Shown: positions 27,099 through 36,420, counted from the stretch's first letter. The stretch: 57,455 nt of DNA from Singulisphaera sp. GP187 (GCA_945868575.1 CAMBMH010000005.1:1-57455); one strand, 5' to 3'. The notes: generated by a model not told the origin, from the letters alone. Numbers and translations: made by a program.

Positions 27099-29360
27099 TT
27101 AGGGCTTGTTCACGCCAGAGGCCGATGCCCGGATTGCCGGATTTGCATCACTTTCTCCGACTGGTTTTTTTCGGCTCAAACCGGCTGGCTTCGCCGATTC
27201 GATAACAAGGGTCGCGCTGCCGCCTGGAACAAGCCAGCCCGGATTGGGTGTGTCGAGTTCCGCCCAGATGCGAACCTGGCGGTTGTTGGATTCAAGGAAG
27301 TTTTCCACCAGCGAGATCGTGGCGGTAAGGTCTTTTTGTTCCACCTCTTTCGGTTCGGGCATTTCCCAAACCAGGACCTGGTGGTCCGTGGTCCCGGTGA
27401 CAACATACCGTGAGTCGGGGGTAAACGCGCCACAGGTGGCTTGGCCCGGTGTCCAGACAAATTGGCGCAGTTCACTTGAGCGACGGCCGTTGAGCGGGGC
27501 TCTCCAAAGTTCGACCCGGTTTTCGCCCGCGCAGTTGGTGAGAACTGTTTGGCCATCAGGGGAAAAGAGCGCCATGCCAGTAAAAGGGAGCGAACCGGTG
27601 ATGTTGAGAATCGAGCCCGCAAGGTGGCGGTCGGCAAGCGACATGATTTTGAGTTCCTTGCCTTGATCATAGATCAGGAACTTGCCATCGGGGCTGACCC
27701 CAGGTTGGCTGACATCGCCTGAGCGTCCACCAAATTCCTCGCCCACCACCGAGGCGATTTTTCCACCGGTGGTCGACCATACATGGATCGCTTTGTCGCG
27801 ACCGGCCGAAACGAGCCTTTCCTTCTCCGCAAAGTGGATGTAGGTAAGGGTCGACTTGTGGGTCGACTTTTTGCGGTCGATCAGCGTGAGTTTACCATCG
27901 GCTTCGATTTTCCAAAGCGCGATGGAGAGGTCTTCGCCTGCCGTGGCAAGTAATTCGCCGCTTGGGGAGAATGCAACACTAGTGACGGTTCGGCTGTGGC
28001 AATCAGGCGTTTCCGGGAGTTGGGTGACCTGAATCTGGCCATCGGGGTTCTTCTTGAGTTCGGCAAGGTGAACCGAGCCATTTTCCAGACCGGCCGCAAT
28101 GAGTGATCGTTTGGTTCCGGGCGCGGTTGTCGCCATGGATCTGGCAATCAGGCCTGAAACCTGGAACAATTGTTTGCCACCAATGGGATCCCAGAAGCGG
28201 ATAGTCCGGTCTTCGCTGCTGGATACCACAATAGGAGTGCTTTCCGAGCCAGCCACAGTTCCCACCGCGACGCAGGTGATATCCTGGAGGTGGCCGCGAA
28301 GTTGGGTAAGGGGAGTGGTGGGGCGAGTGGGTTCCACAATGACCTTCATCCCTTCGGTGATCCCCCGGGAATTCTGGATTTCGATCAAACCTTCCACGCG
28401 GAGGCTATCCGTGTCCTGGATCTGGATGACAGGTTCGAGGTTCTTTACCGCTTCGCCTGTTTTGCGATAAATCTCCTTGACCCGACCGGCAACGGCGGGA
28501 CGAATTTCGTGCATCCTCAGAACGGTTTGCGCGCCGGAAAGCTCTCTTTGAGCCTGGGAGATGCCGGATTTTTTCGCGACCTCTTCCAGGGTGTAGCGTT
28601 CATAAGCGAGGCGGTTCATGCGAACATCCTCACTGGATGCGCCGCCCGAACGAAGCAAGGTTTCCGAGGATTTCCATCGGGTGAAGTATTCATTCTTGGT
28701 GGCTTCAGACGATTTTCGTTCCGCTTCGGTGATGTCAATTTTTTGCTGTTTGACAGCAAGTTCATCAATGGCAAGGACAGGATTTACCAGAGCGACAAGC
28801 TTGCCCGCTTTTACATGGTCGCCTACTTGCAGTTCCCGGAAGGTTTTGAAATCGACAGCGATCTCGACCGAACCGGGAACAAGGCTATCCGCATCCATTC
28901 CCATGCCTGGACGGTAGCGCTTGTACCTTTTTCCGGGCCGCTTGGCCAGGACAAGGGTGTCTTCAGGCGCCAGCTTTTCATTTGGGCCGGCTTCCACCGC
29001 CAGTGTTGCAACGGGAATGTTTTTGAGAATCTTGGACCCGGGAAGTTTAGCTTCTTCTTCGGGGGTGATTTCTGTTCCCACAACGAGAAGCTTTCCATCA
29101 CGCTCGGATGGGATGTCCCGCTTGGTGGTGCTTACGAAGCGGGCATCCTTAACAACGACCATCTGCTGTCCCGGGGTTTGCCTGGGGCCAATGGTGGAGA
29201 CTTTGGGTTGACTGGGAGTTGTCGGATCCTGTGTCTCTTCGGCTTGGCTGGGCCGATCAGCATCTGCCACCTCGTCCTTGTGCAGGTACTTGGTGAGACC
29301 GTATACGGAGGCGAAAATCGCGACACCGGACAAAACACAAAAAGCTAGCCAGCGCAACAT
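27099..29360 (-). CDS. HlyD-type membrane-fusion protein with inserted WD40 propeller
   Basis: About 753 residues. One N-terminal membrane span (4-24) precedes a periplasmic part. Residues 65-345 are a HlyD adaptor with lipoyl half-motifs (LQVGDHVKAGKLVALVNP; RPAVAGRVKEIYRKTGEAVKNLEPVIQIQ) and a helical hairpin (200-280). Residues about 350-670 are a WD40 propeller (QLRGHLQDITCVAVG, VVSSSEDRTIRFWDP, VAFSPSGELLATAGEDLSIALWKI, LVSAGRDKAIHVWST, CGAFTPDSRYVVTGTTDHQVLVWEM). The chain then returns to an adaptor barrel strand set (RQVRIWAELDTPNPGWLVPGGSATLVI, 693-720). The propeller thus sits inside the barrel domain. The start is ATG 29360 with AGGAGCC upstream. Middle gene of the cassette. Confidence 0.88.
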   Translation of the reverse strand: MLRWLAFCVLSGVAIFASVYGLTKYLHKDEVADADRPSQAEETQDPTTPSQPKVSTIGPRQTPGQQMVVVKDARFVSTTKRDIPSERDGKLLVVGTEITPEEEAKLPGSKILKNIPVATLAVEAGPNEKLAPEDTLVLAKRPGKRYKRYRPGMGMDADSLVPGSVEIAVDFKTFRELQVGDHVKAGKLVALVNPVLAIDELAVKQQKIDITEAERKSSEATKNEYFTRWKSSETLLRSGGASSEDVRMNRLAYERYTLEEVAKKSGISQAQRELSGAQTVLRMHEIRPAVAGRVKEIYRKTGEAVKNLEPVIQIQDTDSLRVEGLIEIQNSRGITEGMKVIVEPTRPTTPLTQLRGHLQDITCVAVGTVAGSESTPIVVSSSEDRTIRFWDPIGGKQLFQVSGLIARSMATTAPGTKRSLIAAGLENGSVHLAELKKNPDGQIQVTQLPETPDCHSRTVTSVAFSPSGELLATAGEDLSIALWKIEADGKLTLIDRKKSTHKSTLTYIHFAEKERLVSAGRDKAIHVWSTTGGKIASVVGEEFGGRSGDVSQPGVSPDGKFLIYDQGKELKIMSLADRHLAGSILNITGSLPFTGMALFSPDGQTVLTNCAGENRVELWRAPLNGRRSSELRQFVWTPGQATCGAFTPDSRYVVTGTTDHQVLVWEMPEPKEVEQKDLTATISLVENFLESNNRQVRIWAELDTPNPGWLVPGGSATLVIESAKPAGLSRKKPVGESDANPAIRASASGVNKP

Positions 29361-29469
29361 GGTATAAGGCTCCTGAATCCGTGATTTGGAAAGTTGGTGA
29401 TCTTTTGGACGGTTGGGTATCCGGGGGGGAAAGGGCATCCCCCTCCTTCAGGCGAATCGCCCGGACCCG

Positions 29470-31623
29470 CTAAAAGAAGAACACCACCTTCTCGTAGAAG
29501 AACTCCCAGACTCCGTAGAAGAGGGAGTAACCCATTGGCTTGTTACCGCACCTTACTTTGGCGCGAATTTCGGTCCCAGACACAAGCAGGTTGTCTTTGC
29601 GGAGCTTATCCAGGTCTTCCTTGGTGATGGTTACAAAAGCTGTCACCATCGGATCGGGGTGTTCCTGGTCGTTGCCCAAAGGCATGGCCTCTCCGCCGAT
29701 ACGATCCCGACGCAGCCTTCCGTGGAACTTCCTTGAGCTGTCCGCCCGAAGAATGAATTCCACATCGAGAACCTCGGAATTGAGGTCGCGATACGCCTTG
29801 AGTATATGGCCGATGTTTTGTTGGGGAATTTTGGTTTCGATTTCCCAGGGGCCATTTACGGCTCCAAGCCGCAGGAGTTCATCGGTTGGCTTGACGGCGC
29901 GTTCGGTCAGATCTTCCTTGAAATTCGTGGAAAGAACTGTCCAATTTCGTTTTTCTCCCACAAGAGCCGCTTCCGTACTGTTGAAGAATGGGGCCCTTAG
30001 GTAAAAGGTTCCTTCGCGTTGGGGAACTGGATCGCCATTGGTGCGGGCGAGCAACGCCATGAGTTCCTTTTCCTTGGCATCGCGCAAGATTCGGGTCTTT
30101 TCAGCTTCGGTATGACTTTGAAGCTTGTCGGACTCGTTCCCCTTGGAGGCGCGCTGTTCGTACATGACCATGTCGGCGGCTGCCAACTGGATCTCTTTGC
30201 GGAATCCGCGAATCTCCCGTTCAAGCTGGCCATCGTGCATAACGCCGAGGTTGGTGTTTTCGGGGATCGTGGCGCCGGGACCGACGCGAATTTCGCGGAT
30301 GATCCCCTCGGTTGCCGGGAAGATTTTTCGGCGGACTTCCGGTTGAAGCTGTCCGGTTGCTTCCATTTTGAGTGGATAAGGAACAAGGATCAGAATGGAT
30401 ACCAGCAAGACAATGCCAGCTGATGCGGCAGCCATGATGGCTTTCTTCTGGCCACCCAACCCTTCCTGGAACTTCACAATGGGAAGCCAGAGCCAACGCA
30501 TCGGGATGCGACGGTGTTCGATGGCGTTGTAAAGGGCGCTTGTACAGTGGCGACCCACAACATCCAGCCGGGCCACAAGTTGTTGGGCATCGGTCGGTGG
30601 ATCGAAGCATTCCATAATGATCGCGGAGCGGATGGGGAGGTTGGTTTTTTCCTCCCGTTCGTCCTTGAGCGGCTGGATCACCAATAGTTTGGATCCGCTT
30701 TCGGCAAGATAGTTGTCCAGGGCGTTTAGGACCTTTGGGGGAAGTGTGTCGTCCTTTACCCCGGTAAAAACGAGTTTTTCTCCCCAGTTCATGACCTCTT
30801 TGGTGAGGGCACGCATCAACTGTACCAGGTTGGAACGCTTTTCGACGACATCGGCGCCAGAGATCGCCTCGACGGCAATGTCCCCATGTTGTCGGAGAAC
30901 TACCGATACCCGGTCACATGCCACCAGGCGTCGCCCTTCGTTGGCGACGACATAGGCGACATCAACAGGGGTCAGAGTTCCGTGAATTTGACGGGAAAAG
31001 ACTTCCAACTGGCTCCAGAGCTGCTGTTGGCCCGCCATGGAAGCCATGTTCTGGTTGCGCTGGTAACGACCCGCAAGGTCCGCCATAAGCGTGGCATATT
31101 GCAAAAAGCCGGGAATGGCGTTTGCGGCCCGATTGGCACCCTGGCCGATTTCGATGAGTCCAGCGGTCACGCCGTTGACCACAATAGGCACAACAAGCAA
31201 GACATAATCTGTTGGGTTGCCTGGGGCGGGCTTGCTGGGGTCGGTGGACCCCAAGCCCGTTCGGGGCATCAGATGGAAGGGTTTTGGAGGGGTCTGGGTC
31301 AACGCATAACGGAGAAGCTCCTCATGCATCGCCCGGCTTTCGTCGGTTTTTTCAAAACCGGCATCGCGAAGGTTGATCTGGAACTGGAGTTGCAGATTCC
31401 CCTGGGCTGTTTTCAGCCAAACCGCTCCGATAGGTGCCGCAAGGGACTCAAGCAGTCGCCTCAACAACTCCCCATAGAAGACCGAAGGGGGCATTTCCGA
31501 TTCGCAAAGGCGTGAAACTTCCTCGAGTCGGAGGTTCAGCTTTCGCCTTTCCTGCTCAAGGGCGTTGCGATCCAGGGCTTCAGGTCCGGCACTCACGGCC
31601 ACCTCGCTTGGGTTGGGAATCAA
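29470..31623 (-). CDS. GAF-GAF-HlyD membrane-fusion protein
   Basis: A 717-residue protein. Two cytoplasmic GAF-type domains (about 50-195 and 205-375: IHGTLTPVDVAYVVANEGRRLVACDRVSVVLRQ) come before one membrane span (about 398-418, AIMAAASAGIVLLVSILILVPYPL). The HlyD-like periplasmic part follows (LQPEVRRKIFPATEGIIREIRVGPGATIPENTNLGVMHD, a coiled hairpin and a barrel with VTAFVTITKEDLDKLRKDNLLVSGTEIRAKV). This layout puts a small-molecule or redox sensor on the inner face of a periplasmic adaptor. The start is probably TTG 31623 (GGAGCAGGTATCTC upstream). First gene of the three-gene cassette, 109 bases before the HlyD-WD40 start. Confidence 0.87.
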   Translation of the reverse strand: MIPNPSEVAVSAGPEALDRNALEQERRKLNLRLEEVSRLCESEMPPSVFYGELLRRLLESLAAPIGAVWLKTAQGNLQLQFQINLRDAGFEKTDESRAMHEELLRYALTQTPPKPFHLMPRTGLGSTDPSKPAPGNPTDYVLLVVPIVVNGVTAGLIEIGQGANRAANAIPGFLQYATLMADLAGRYQRNQNMASMAGQQQLWSQLEVFSRQIHGTLTPVDVAYVVANEGRRLVACDRVSVVLRQHGDIAVEAISGADVVEKRSNLVQLMRALTKEVMNWGEKLVFTGVKDDTLPPKVLNALDNYLAESGSKLLVIQPLKDEREEKTNLPIRSAIIMECFDPPTDAQQLVARLDVVGRHCTSALYNAIEHRRIPMRWLWLPIVKFQEGLGGQKKAIMAAASAGIVLLVSILILVPYPLKMEATGQLQPEVRRKIFPATEGIIREIRVGPGATIPENTNLGVMHDGQLEREIRGFRKEIQLAAADMVMYEQRASKGNESDKLQSHTEAEKTRILRDAKEKELMALLARTNGDPVPQREGTFYLRAPFFNSTEAALVGEKRNWTVLSTNFKEDLTERAVKPTDELLRLGAVNGPWEIETKIPQQNIGHILKAYRDLNSEVLDVEFILRADSSRKFHGRLRRDRIGGEAMPLGNDQEHPDPMVTAFVTITKEDLDKLRKDNLLVSGTEIRAKVRCGNKPMGYSLFYGVWEFFYEKVVFFF

Positions 31624-31772
31624 GAGATACCTGCTCCAATGTACCGACGACTGTCAGTACGGAACAAGAGGGGGAAGGGTTTGGAATTCTGCAGAAAATA
31701 AAAAGATAAGGGATTAAACGGCCATACTTGGATAGATGGGGTAGATGGTTAAAATGCACCGCCGGATTCCCT

Positions 31773-32132
31773 TTAGGCGACCTTCATTTTGGAGCGCCTT
31801 GGGCGGCAACTGGTCGCACGCTCCAGGAGTTCCCAGAGGGTTGCCGGACCGGTTGGAAGTCGAAATCCCCAGCGCTCTGTTGCCCAAAGTTGAACCGCTC
31901 CCGCACGGGTGGCCGGGTCGTTCCAAAGTTGGCAAAAACGGAGTACCCCACGGGCATGAAGTTGGAGTTCCCTGATTCGTCCCAGAACTTCTGCTTCGTT
32001 TGCCTCAGGAAGTTGCAGGCATTCCGATTCAAGCCATTCCACAAGTACACGGGAAACGGAATCTTCCACCCCCCGGCCAAGTGCCTCGGGCGCGGTAATC
32101 AACCGAATGATTGCGGGAGTTAGGGTGGCCAT
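31773..32132 (-). CDS. Small protein of unknown function
   Basis: A 119-residue, mainly helical soluble protein (ALGRGVEDSVSRVLVEWLESECLQLPEANEAEVLGRIRELQLHARGVLRFCQLW) with a basic C-terminus (RRSKMKVA). No signal peptide, no metal motif and no recognised family. It lies 199 bases after truD on the same strand, possibly as the last gene of the scpB-truD unit. ATG 32132 is chosen; the frame continues upstream without protein-like character. Confidence 0.5.
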   Translation of the reverse strand: MATLTPAIIRLITAPEALGRGVEDSVSRVLVEWLESECLQLPEANEAEVLGRIRELQLHARGVLRFCQLWNDPATRAGAVQLWATERWGFRLPTGPATLWELLERATSCRPRRSKMKVA

Positions 32133-32282
32133 GGAATCGAATCCGCCGGGGTAACCGCGTTGTCTGGGGTATCCTTGCCACCCATTGAAACCGCACCGCC
32201 CATCCAAGGTTCCATGCCAAACCCTTTTCAAGGGTATCGGGCCAAGGTTCCGGGAATGGGTACCAGGTGCCTCAAAAGGAGA

Positions 32283-32305
32283 CTTTTCGGCCTATAGTCG
32301 AAAAG
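32283..32305 (-). terminator. Possible hairpin after truD
   Basis: CTTTTCG (32283-32289) pairs with CGAAAAG (32299-32305) about 27 bases past the truD stop on the minus strand. The following T-run is interrupted (TCTCCTTTT), so this may be a weak terminator or processing hairpin. Confidence 0.4.
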
Positions 32306-32331
32306 CCCTTTCTGTATCAACACCTACTGGA

Positions 32332-33525
32332 TTACCCCTTTTTCGACGACATTTCCACCGCGCGCTGGACCCTTTTGACCAGCATGGTTGCATAGGATCC
32401 CCGCCCCAACTCGTAGCGCAACAAAAGTTTCTTGCGATCCTTGTGAAGTTCATCCTCAAGGAATTGGTAGTTGAGGTTGGCTGGTTCCAAAAGAGATGGC
32501 CGAGTACCCCGGGAAAAGAAAAGCTCCCGCAATCCTGGTACCTTGAGTTCCTCAAGAGGGATTCCTTCCGCCTCAAGGATGGGTTGCCAAAGGGGCCTGG
32601 TTGGTTCGACTTCTTCCAGATCGCTCCTTGAGGAGAGGAGCGGGATATGGAGCGCCCGCATTTCTTCGAGGGTCTCGGGCTTCAAAAAGATATGAACAGG
32701 TGCAGGGCCGATTTTGGACGGAATCTCCACCAGGGTCGCGCTATCCTCTTTTGACTTGTACCAGGCCGCCAGGGTCCGGTTCCAGATCGCGCTTTGCCAT
32801 GCGGAAAGATAAAGACCCTTGAGTTCGGGACGAAGGCGGGCGACCGCGCCTTTGAAGTCGCCTGGATGTACCCGCAAATAATCCGAAAGACTTCTGGCAT
32901 GCCCCTTGGGGAGCTCGCGCACCATGGTTTCCCAGTCGCCCCAGTGCTTGCGCAGGATCACCTTTTCCTTTTTTTGCGCCGCTCGGTCGTGGGCATAGGG
33001 CTGGGCCAACGCCAATTTGAGCGCTCCTTCAAAGTCCCCTTTAACCAGGTATTTTCCGATGAATTCACCGCCCGGACCTGATAACGATCCGAACCTCTGG
33101 TCGTCAAAATAGTTGGGAAGTCCGAATTGTCGGATTTGATTGAGAGTCGCAATCACCCCCTGGTACGATCCCGGAGGCATGTTGCGGATGGTGATCTGGA
33201 ACCTATTGGCTGCAATATCTTTCGAGGTGAAAGGCTCGGCCACATGGCCCAAATGGGACAGGCGCCACCCCTGATTTTCGAGGTTGGCCCGGGGGCCTTT
33301 TTGGATGCTAAGGAATTGGGTAGTGACGGCGTGTCGATCCTTTAGTCCGCCGTAACTGATCCGCCAGGGCTCAATGCGCCATATCCTGCGAATGGCCCCC
33401 AAAACATCGACAGTCGACCAGCCTTTCTTCTCCAAATGGTAAAGGGAATGCTCCCCCTCTTTTTCGGGGGTGAGGGTGGTGAGTTCCTCGACCTGGAAGT
33501 CCTCGGGGGTGGTTTTGATCTTCAT
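32332..33525 (-). CDS. truD: tRNA pseudouridine(13) synthase TruD
   Basis: A 397-residue TruD. It makes pseudouridine at position 13 of tRNAs such as tRNA-Glu. The N-terminal TTPEDFQVEEL and the catalytic motif GGLKD63RHAVTTQ are clear (D63 corresponds to the E. coli catalytic aspartate). Also present are HLGHVAEPFTSKDIAANRFQITIRN, the RFGSLSGPGGEFIGKYLVKGDFEGAL block and the TRD-type C-terminal half (LKGLYLSAWQSAIWNRTLAAW). The start is ATG 33525, 23 bases after scpB on the same strand; the two genes likely share a transcript. Confidence 0.95.
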   Translation of the reverse strand: MKIKTTPEDFQVEELTTLTPEKEGEHSLYHLEKKGWSTVDVLGAIRRIWRIEPWRISYGGLKDRHAVTTQFLSIQKGPRANLENQGWRLSHLGHVAEPFTSKDIAANRFQITIRNMPPGSYQGVIATLNQIRQFGLPNYFDDQRFGSLSGPGGEFIGKYLVKGDFEGALKLALAQPYAHDRAAQKKEKVILRKHWGDWETMVRELPKGHARSLSDYLRVHPGDFKGAVARLRPELKGLYLSAWQSAIWNRTLAAWYKSKEDSATLVEIPSKIGPAPVHIFLKPETLEEMRALHIPLLSSRSDLEEVEPTRPLWQPILEAEGIPLEELKVPGLRELFFSRGTRPSLLEPANLNYQFLEDELHKDRKKLLLRYELGRGSYATMLVKRVQRAVEMSSKKG

Positions 33526-33548
33526 GAAATTCCCAAGGCCAAAATCGG

Positions 33549-34256
33549 CTAGGTGGATGGCGGTTCGGTTGTTTTTTCTCCCTTTATTCCATCAACCGGG
33601 GGGAGTTCGTCGAGGTCGGCTATGCCAAACAGGTCAAGGAATTGGCGAGTCGTGCGATAGATGGGGGGGCGACCGAGGGTTTTTTGGCGTCCAGCAAGCC
33701 GAATCAACCTCTTTTCCAAAAGTTGCCTAACCAAATCTGTCGATGGCGCGCCACGCATTTCATCGATATCCGCCCGGGTGACAGGCTGACGATAGGCGAC
33801 AACAGCAAGAGTTTCGGCCAAAGGTTCGGCTAAAAGCTGTGCCTCGGAAGCCAAGCCCGCCCGGACAAGCCAGGGGTGGAGGTCGGGTTGGGTGACCATT
33901 TTCCAGCCCCCCCCCGATTCACCCAATGTTAACGCACTCTGTTCTTTTTCGAGCCCCTTTTGAAGTTCCCCAAGTAGTTTTTTGGCCTCAGCAGTGGTGG
34001 TTCCCAGGTGGATTGCAATCGCTTCGGGGCTTTGCGGTTCGGCCAAGCTAATCAAAAGCGCTTCGAGGGCCGCCAGGCGGGTCGATCTTTTGGCTTCTGT
34101 TGGGCCTTCCCCCTCAACTTTGAGGGGAATCTCCAAAAAGGGTTGTGCGGGCCGAAGCCTCCCGGGCCAAAAGCGTGGAGCGCCGCCGATCCCGGGATAG
34201 CCAAAGGCTCCAGGGAGATGAGCAAAAGCGCGTTGTTCCCAAAGTGCCCTTGTCAC
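33549..34256 (-). CDS. scpB: Segregation and condensation protein B
   Basis: ScpB dimerises and bridges ScpA-SMC in chromosome condensation. The double winged-helix core is plain: RLAALEALLISLAEPQSPEAIAIHLG, GGWKMVTQPDLHPWLVRAG, LAETLAVVAYRQPVTRADIDEMRGA, LLEKRLIRLAGRQKTLGRPPIYRTTRQFLDLFGIADLDELPP. The frame opens at TTG 34364, but GTG 34256 has a good ribosome-binding site (GAGGGGAACTGG) and removes a non-conserved stretch, so it is preferred. Even then about 55 residues of unusual Pro/Gly-rich sequence precede the core. scpA is not next door. Confidence 0.9.
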   Translation of the reverse strand: MTRALWEQRAFAHLPGAFGYPGIGGAPRFWPGRLRPAQPFLEIPLKVEGEGPTEAKRSTRLAALEALLISLAEPQSPEAIAIHLGTTTAEAKKLLGELQKGLEKEQSALTLGESGGGWKMVTQPDLHPWLVRAGLASEAQLLAEPLAETLAVVAYRQPVTRADIDEMRGAPSTDLVRQLLEKRLIRLAGRQKTLGRPPIYRTTRQFLDLFGIADLDELPPVDGIKGEKTTEPPST

Positions 34257-34435
34257 CCAGTTCCCCTCGCTTTTCCCCAGTCTTCCATTGCTGGTGGGGT
34301 GAATTGGTTCCCAGGCGGCTTTGCCTTGCACCCAAACCCAAATCGCTATTACCCTAACCACCAAGGGATGGTCCGGCCTAGATCGCTTTTTGGGCGAACC
34401 GATTTCTCCCGCTGCTTAATAGGGATGAAGCCTTC

Positions 34436-36361
34436 ATGATTGAGACGGATCTCCTTTGGATGGCCGCAGCCGTAGTGGCCCCGCTCGCTTTTGCCCTGAT
34501 CGTTGCTTTTCTGCCCAAAAACTGGACTGAATTGGGCCGATGGACCACACTCATAGGCCAGACCCTGGCTCTGGGCATCCTCATCGGAATCCAGATCCAA
34601 TTCCGATATGACACGATTGAACGCTGGGGTGTTTTGGCCGATGCGGCCAGTCGCGACCTGGGGTCGCTCGAATCGCGAGTGGAAAGGCTTGATTTGTTGC
34701 CCGATTCTGCGGTTCGGCCCGGCTTTGATTGGGTGGTCAGGCTTCCCTGGATCAAAAGCCTTGGAATATCCCTTTTGTGGACCCTGGATGGGGGAAATCT
34801 TTGGCTGATGATTGCGTTGGCGGTTGTTTTCATCGGCTCGGGCATGATCTCGTTTGCCCGGGGTGGACTCGACAACAAGGGCCTATCCCTGATTCTGGCG
34901 ATGCAGTCCGCAGTTTCGTTTGGGCTTATGGCGGGAGACTTCATTACGCTTCTTTTGGCCTGGGGCCTCTGGAGCCTGATACTATCGCTACTTGCGCTTC
35001 AGGGGATTTACGACCCGAAGGAACCCCGAATCGGGTTCTTTTGGCGCATGGGACTTAGCATGCCGGCGCTGATGGGTTTGATCACCCTGGTGGCCGGGCT
35101 TTCCCTCAAGAAGGATGTGCGTCCGGTCATTGGCCCCGACCGGATCGAGGAATTGCTTGTCGAAGGGACGCCCAACGATCCTGCCAAATGGCCGGAAACG
35201 CCCCTGCATAGTCTTGAGTTCACCACGCTCGCGCGGCTTGCCCGGGCGCAGATGGCAGCCCATTGGGCCAATAAAGATACCACAGATATCCAGGGTCTAC
35301 TACCCGCCCAGCGTATTCGTGCATGGATCCGCGAGGCAAAGGAACCCAAGGGTACCGCCATTCGTCGGCCCGCCGTGCATTCGATGGACGCCAAACAACT
35401 GGAAACCGCCCTTAAGTTAGAGCTGGAAAAAGCAAAGCACTCGCTGGAAAAGACCAACTCTGGTTGGTCGAGCCAAACGCTATCGTTTTGGTTGTTGCTT
35501 GCCTCGGCCTGGATCAGCGTGGGCCTTCCCCCATTCCGATCTTCCTGGCGCTGGTTGTTGCAGGGGACTCCGGCGGTTGCGGCATTGCCTCTTGGAGCGG
35601 CGACCATCGCGCTTTCCTGGGATCTGATCGCCCGTATCGCGCTCCCTTTGGCCCCTCTGGCCATCGTGTCCAACCTTCAGTCCGCGTTGCTTTACATGGG
35701 TGTGATTGGCCCGGCTGCCCTTTGGATTTTGGCGCGCAAGCGCCCCTCCATGCGCACGGCCATTTCTTTTATTTTGCCTGTGACCATGTTTGCGCTTCTT
35801 GTGCACGGGGCACTATCCGTGGGCGGGGAGCCTGGTAGCGCTTTGTCCAAGGGTGTGGCTTGGGCAGCACCGGGAATCGACTTTTTGGGTGGCGCCATGA
35901 TTCTTGCCGTGGGACTTGTGCTTATCGGTGTGCTTTTCATTCGTCCCGAACAGGAAGGCTTTCGTGGGATTTTCGCCTACAGCCCCGGATCTGCCGCTTG
36001 TCTTTCGCTTGGACTTTTGGCTTTGGGTGGTCTGGCCGGATTCGCGCCTTTTGTCGGTCTTTTCATGACCGGCCTTACGCTGACACAGGTCAATCCGTTG
36101 TTCATGGCTGGCTATTTCGGCGCGCTGGCGCTAGGACTTTTGGTGATCGTGGGATGGATCTGGCAGATGAGGCAACCCGCCGACCAACCCGTCGAGCCAG
36201 AGGCCTATCCGGTTTCGGCCTCCATCGCGGCGACAGGGCTTGTGATTTTGTTATTTGTGGGAGGTGTTGTTCCAACCCTGATCCTCAACTGGCTGGAGCC
36301 GGGCGCGACAGCACGTGTCGAGCGGTTGCAGCGGGTGCTGACCCCGGCTCAGGCAAAATAA
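34436..36361 (+). CDS. Orphan NuoM/MrpD-like antiporter-type membrane protein
   Basis: A 641-residue, about 12-span protein of the complex I antiporter-subunit fold. Residues 104-190 align with NuoM TM3-5 (WIKSLGISLLWTLDGGNLWLM, GLMAGDFITLLLAWGLWSLIL), and GLAGFAPFVGLFM corresponds to the GLPPF segment. Key ionisable residues appear lost: the TM5 glutamate (WE in NuoM) is W176-G177, and the VKxP lysine in TM7 is V362-G363-L-P. A soluble insertion of about 120 residues (225-345) interrupts the membrane part. No nuo or mrp genes are nearby. It may be a degenerate paralogue, possibly a partner for a DUF2309/carbon-uptake-type protein elsewhere; the function is unknown. A good terminator follows. 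Confidence 0.78.
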   Translation: MIETDLLWMAAAVVAPLAFALIVAFLPKNWTELGRWTTLIGQTLALGILIGIQIQFRYDTIERWGVLADAASRDLGSLESRVERLDLLPDSAVRPGFDWVVRLPWIKSLGISLLWTLDGGNLWLMIALAVVFIGSGMISFARGGLDNKGLSLILAMQSAVSFGLMAGDFITLLLAWGLWSLILSLLALQGIYDPKEPRIGFFWRMGLSMPALMGLITLVAGLSLKKDVRPVIGPDRIEELLVEGTPNDPAKWPETPLHSLEFTTLARLARAQMAAHWANKDTTDIQGLLPAQRIRAWIREAKEPKGTAIRRPAVHSMDAKQLETALKLELEKAKHSLEKTNSGWSSQTLSFWLLLASAWISVGLPPFRSSWRWLLQGTPAVAALPLGAATIALSWDLIARIALPLAPLAIVSNLQSALLYMGVIGPAALWILARKRPSMRTAISFILPVTMFALLVHGALSVGGEPGSALSKGVAWAAPGIDFLGGAMILAVGLVLIGVLFIRPEQEGFRGIFAYSPGSAACLSLGLLALGGLAGFAPFVGLFMTGLTLTQVNPLFMAGYFGALALGLLVIVGWIWQMRQPADQPVEPEAYPVSASIAATGLVILLFVGGVVPTLILNWLEPGATARVERLQRVLTPAQAK

Positions 36362-36390
36362 GGATTCCGGATCCACAATCCACACAAATG

Positions 36391-36420
36391 AAGGCTCCCT
36401 GTTTTATCTGGGAGCCTTTT
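36391..36420 (+). terminator. Terminator of the NuoM-like gene
   Basis: AAGGCTCCC (36391-36399) pairs with GGGAGCCTT around TGTTTTATCT and ends in TTTTGGCTTTT, 30 bases after the stop. Confidence 0.88.

Noticed and set aside
28170-29348. Long open frame (392 codons) on the plus strand opposite the HlyD-WD40 gene
   Set aside because: It is antisense to clear WD40/HlyD sequence and shows no protein-like motifs.
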